A model generated the notes under the pieces. The model did not search any database. It saw only the letters and a list, made by a program, of their open reading frames with translations, and was not told the DNA's origin. From the NCBI GenBank assembly GCA_036563615.1, contig DATCMB010000006.1, forward strand, positions 504,149-568,148: 64,000 nt of DNA, read 5' to 3'. This stretch comes from Candidatus Binatia bacterium (GTDB lineage: Bacteria; Desulfobacterota; Binatia; UBA12015). The position numbers were made by a program, and so were the translations under genes. This document shows positions 62,756 through 64,000 of this stretch, one piece after another (position 1 is the stretch's first letter; every line of letters starts with the position of its first letter).

Positions 62756-63942
62756 CAGCCTGCTCGCCGGAGCGCGGTCGCGAGCCGACCGACGGCCGCG
62801 TCGGTGAAGCGTGCGAAGAAGCCCTCCGCGGGGCCGCTCAGCTCCTGCGCCTGGCGGACGAAGAGCACGACGCCGATCACCGCGAGCACGATGTTCGGCG
62901 TCCACAGCGCGAGCCGGATCGGCGCCTTGCCCTGCGTGCCGAGGGTCTCCGCAGCGGACAGCATGAGATAGTACGCGAGGATGATGACGAGGCTCACGGC
63001 GAGCCCGCGCGAGCGCACGGCGCGCACCGGCTGCAGTCCGAGCGGGACGCCGATCACGGCGAAGACGAGCGCCGCGAACGGGATCGAGAAGCGGCGCGCG
63101 AGCTCGACGCGCTCGGCGCGCGCCGGCTGACCCTCGGACTGCAGCGTCGTGATGCGCTCGCGCAGCTCCGCGAGCGGCAGCTCGCTGGGCTCACGCTCGC
63201 GCATCTCGAGCCGCCCGAGCGCCTCGTTGAGGTCGAGGCTCACGTCGTACGTCGTGAAGTCGGTCTTGTGGTAGCCCCTCTCGCTGGCGCGGCTGGTGAA
63301 GATGACGCCGTCGAAGAGGCGCAGGTTCACCGAGCGATTGTCCTCGTCGGCGATCAGCACGCCGCGCTTCGCGACCACGGTGTTCTCTTCGCCGGCCTGG
63401 CGCCGGTCGGAGATCAGGATCCGCTCGAGGTAGTTCCCGGGCGGCTCGATCTCCTCGACGTAGATCATCAGGCCTTTGAACTCGTCGTTGAAGACGTGCT
63501 CCTTGAGGCCGACCGTCGCCCGCGTTCGGGCGAGGTCGAAGATCGCGCTCTTGAGCGCGGAGTTGCCCCACGGGCGGGCATACATCGAGAGGAAGAGCGA
63601 CAGGATGAACACCAGCACGGCGAACACCCCGATCGGCGCCGCGATCTGGTATAGGCTGAGCCCGGCGGCCTTCATCGCGGTGATCTCGCTGTCGGCCGAG
63701 AGCCGCCCGCAGGCCAGCAGGCAGGCGAGCAGCAGCGCCATCGGCACCGTGACCTCGAGGAAGGCGGGCAGGATGTACGAGAACACACGCAGGATTTCGA
63801 GCGCGGGAACCCCCCGGTTCACCACCATCTCGACCAGCTTCATGATGCGTGCGATCAGCAGGATGAATGTGAAGAGGGCGAGGCCGGCGGCGAACGGCGC
63901 GAGTACCTGCAGAAAGATGTAACGGTGAAGCGTGCGCCCCAT
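62755..63942 (-). CDS. lptF: LPS export permease LptF
   Basis: The 395-residue product has the same six-helix plus jellyroll design: TM helices at 15-35, 55-80 and 95-115, the LptB-coupling segment GRLSADSEITAMKAAGLS (about 80-97), and three C-terminal helices. Asymmetric LptF-LptG dimers carry lipopolysaccharide to LptC/A. ATG at 63942, with 58 bases of upstream sequence left in the window and no clear promoter visible. LptF-LptG is strong evidence for a Gram-negative envelope. Confidence 0.9.
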   Translation of the reverse strand: MGRTLHRYIFLQVLAPFAAGLALFTFILLIARIMKLVEMVVNRGVPALEILRVFSYILPAFLEVTVPMALLLACLLACGRLSADSEITAMKAAGLSLYQIAAPIGVFAVLVFILSLFLSMYARPWGNSALKSAIFDLARTRATVGLKEHVFNDEFKGLMIYVEEIEPPGNYLERILISDRRQAGEENTVVAKRGVLIADEDNRSVNLRLFDGVIFTSRASERGYHKTDFTTYDVSLDLNEALGRLEMREREPSELPLAELRERITTLQSEGQPARAERVELARRFSIPFAALVFAVIGVPLGLQPVRAVRSRGLAVSLVIILAYYLMLSAAETLGTQGKAPIRLALWTPNIVLAVIGVVLFVRQAQELSGPAEGFFARFTDAAVGRLATALRRAG

Positions 63943-64000
63943 CGACCCGGAAGGGCGATGCTACCCGACGCCCCTAGTGGTGTAAAACTTGACGCTCGGC

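Overview
This is an unbroken stretch of bacterial chromosome, very GC-rich (about 70% by eye) and densely coding. I see no insertion sequence, prophage, integrase or CRISPR array. The organism is a Gram-negative: the window carries the LptF/LptG lipopolysaccharide-export permeases, a periplasmic alpha-2-macroglobulin coupled to penicillin-binding protein 1C, and MscL. The tig / clpP-clpX-lon / HU / tRNA order, the GH57-GlgA glycogen pair, the DUF35-thiolase pair and the start-codon habits (many GTG, some TTG) suit a deltaproteobacterium-like lineage (Myxococcota, Desulfobacterota or Binatota-type). This placement is an inference and no marker tree was run.

Layout. 1-1135: end of a lipid-transfer-type thiolase and its DUF35 zinc-ribbon partner, converging on an aldehyde dehydrogenase (1266-2702) and a secreted protein of unknown function. 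4103-7692: phosphoketolase plus acetate kinase, a phosphoketolase bypass ending in acetate and ATP. 7745-14346: LigC-like ATP-dependent DNA ligase, a DUF3604 lipoprotein, family X DNA polymerase with PHP domain, and a LigD-type polymerase/primase; this looks like an end-joining/gap-repair island, but no Ku gene is in the window. 14475-20841: ClC antiporter, a protein of unknown function, sulfotransferase, GT-C-like membrane protein and an acetyltransferase. 20935-23297: stress and envelope genes (CsbD behind a near-perfect sigma-54 site, CHRD protein, beta-carbonic anhydrase, MscL). 23332-33378: alpha-2-macroglobulin, PBP1C, a small HiPIP-like iron-sulfur protein, a TVP38 membrane protein and a PLP enzyme.

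33412-39816 (leftward): EI24-type membrane protein with a zinc ribbon, a small basic protein, then a five-gene run read as ferredoxin, DUF1614, GH116-like protein, alpha/beta hydrolase and NTF2-like protein. 39920-42078: membrane-anchored small subunit plus GMC oxidoreductase carrying the C-x5-C-x3-C motif of 3Fe-4S flavin dehydrogenases. 42062-45187 (leftward): nucleotidyltransferase, cytochrome c, APH-AAA kinase fusion. 45354-51180: DUF2267, DksA-type zinc finger, a DUF4912 protein ending in sixteen GASER repeats, GH57 branching enzyme and glycogen synthase. 51257-52449 (leftward): an encapsulin shell with its encapsulated-ferritin cargo, an iron-storage nanocompartment. 52712-63942: DUF155 membrane protein, tRNA-Leu, trigger factor, ClpP, ClpX, Lon, HU, tRNA-Val, tRNA-Asp, ribosomal proteins L13 and S9, then LptG and LptF leftward.

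The strongest candidates for something new are the 8-residue GASER repeat tail linked to glycogen synthesis, the exportless HiPIP-like protein, the 3Fe-4S GMC oxidoreductase without a cytochrome subunit, and the two-gene encapsulin iron compartment. Shadow reading frames are extensive because of the GC content and were left out.
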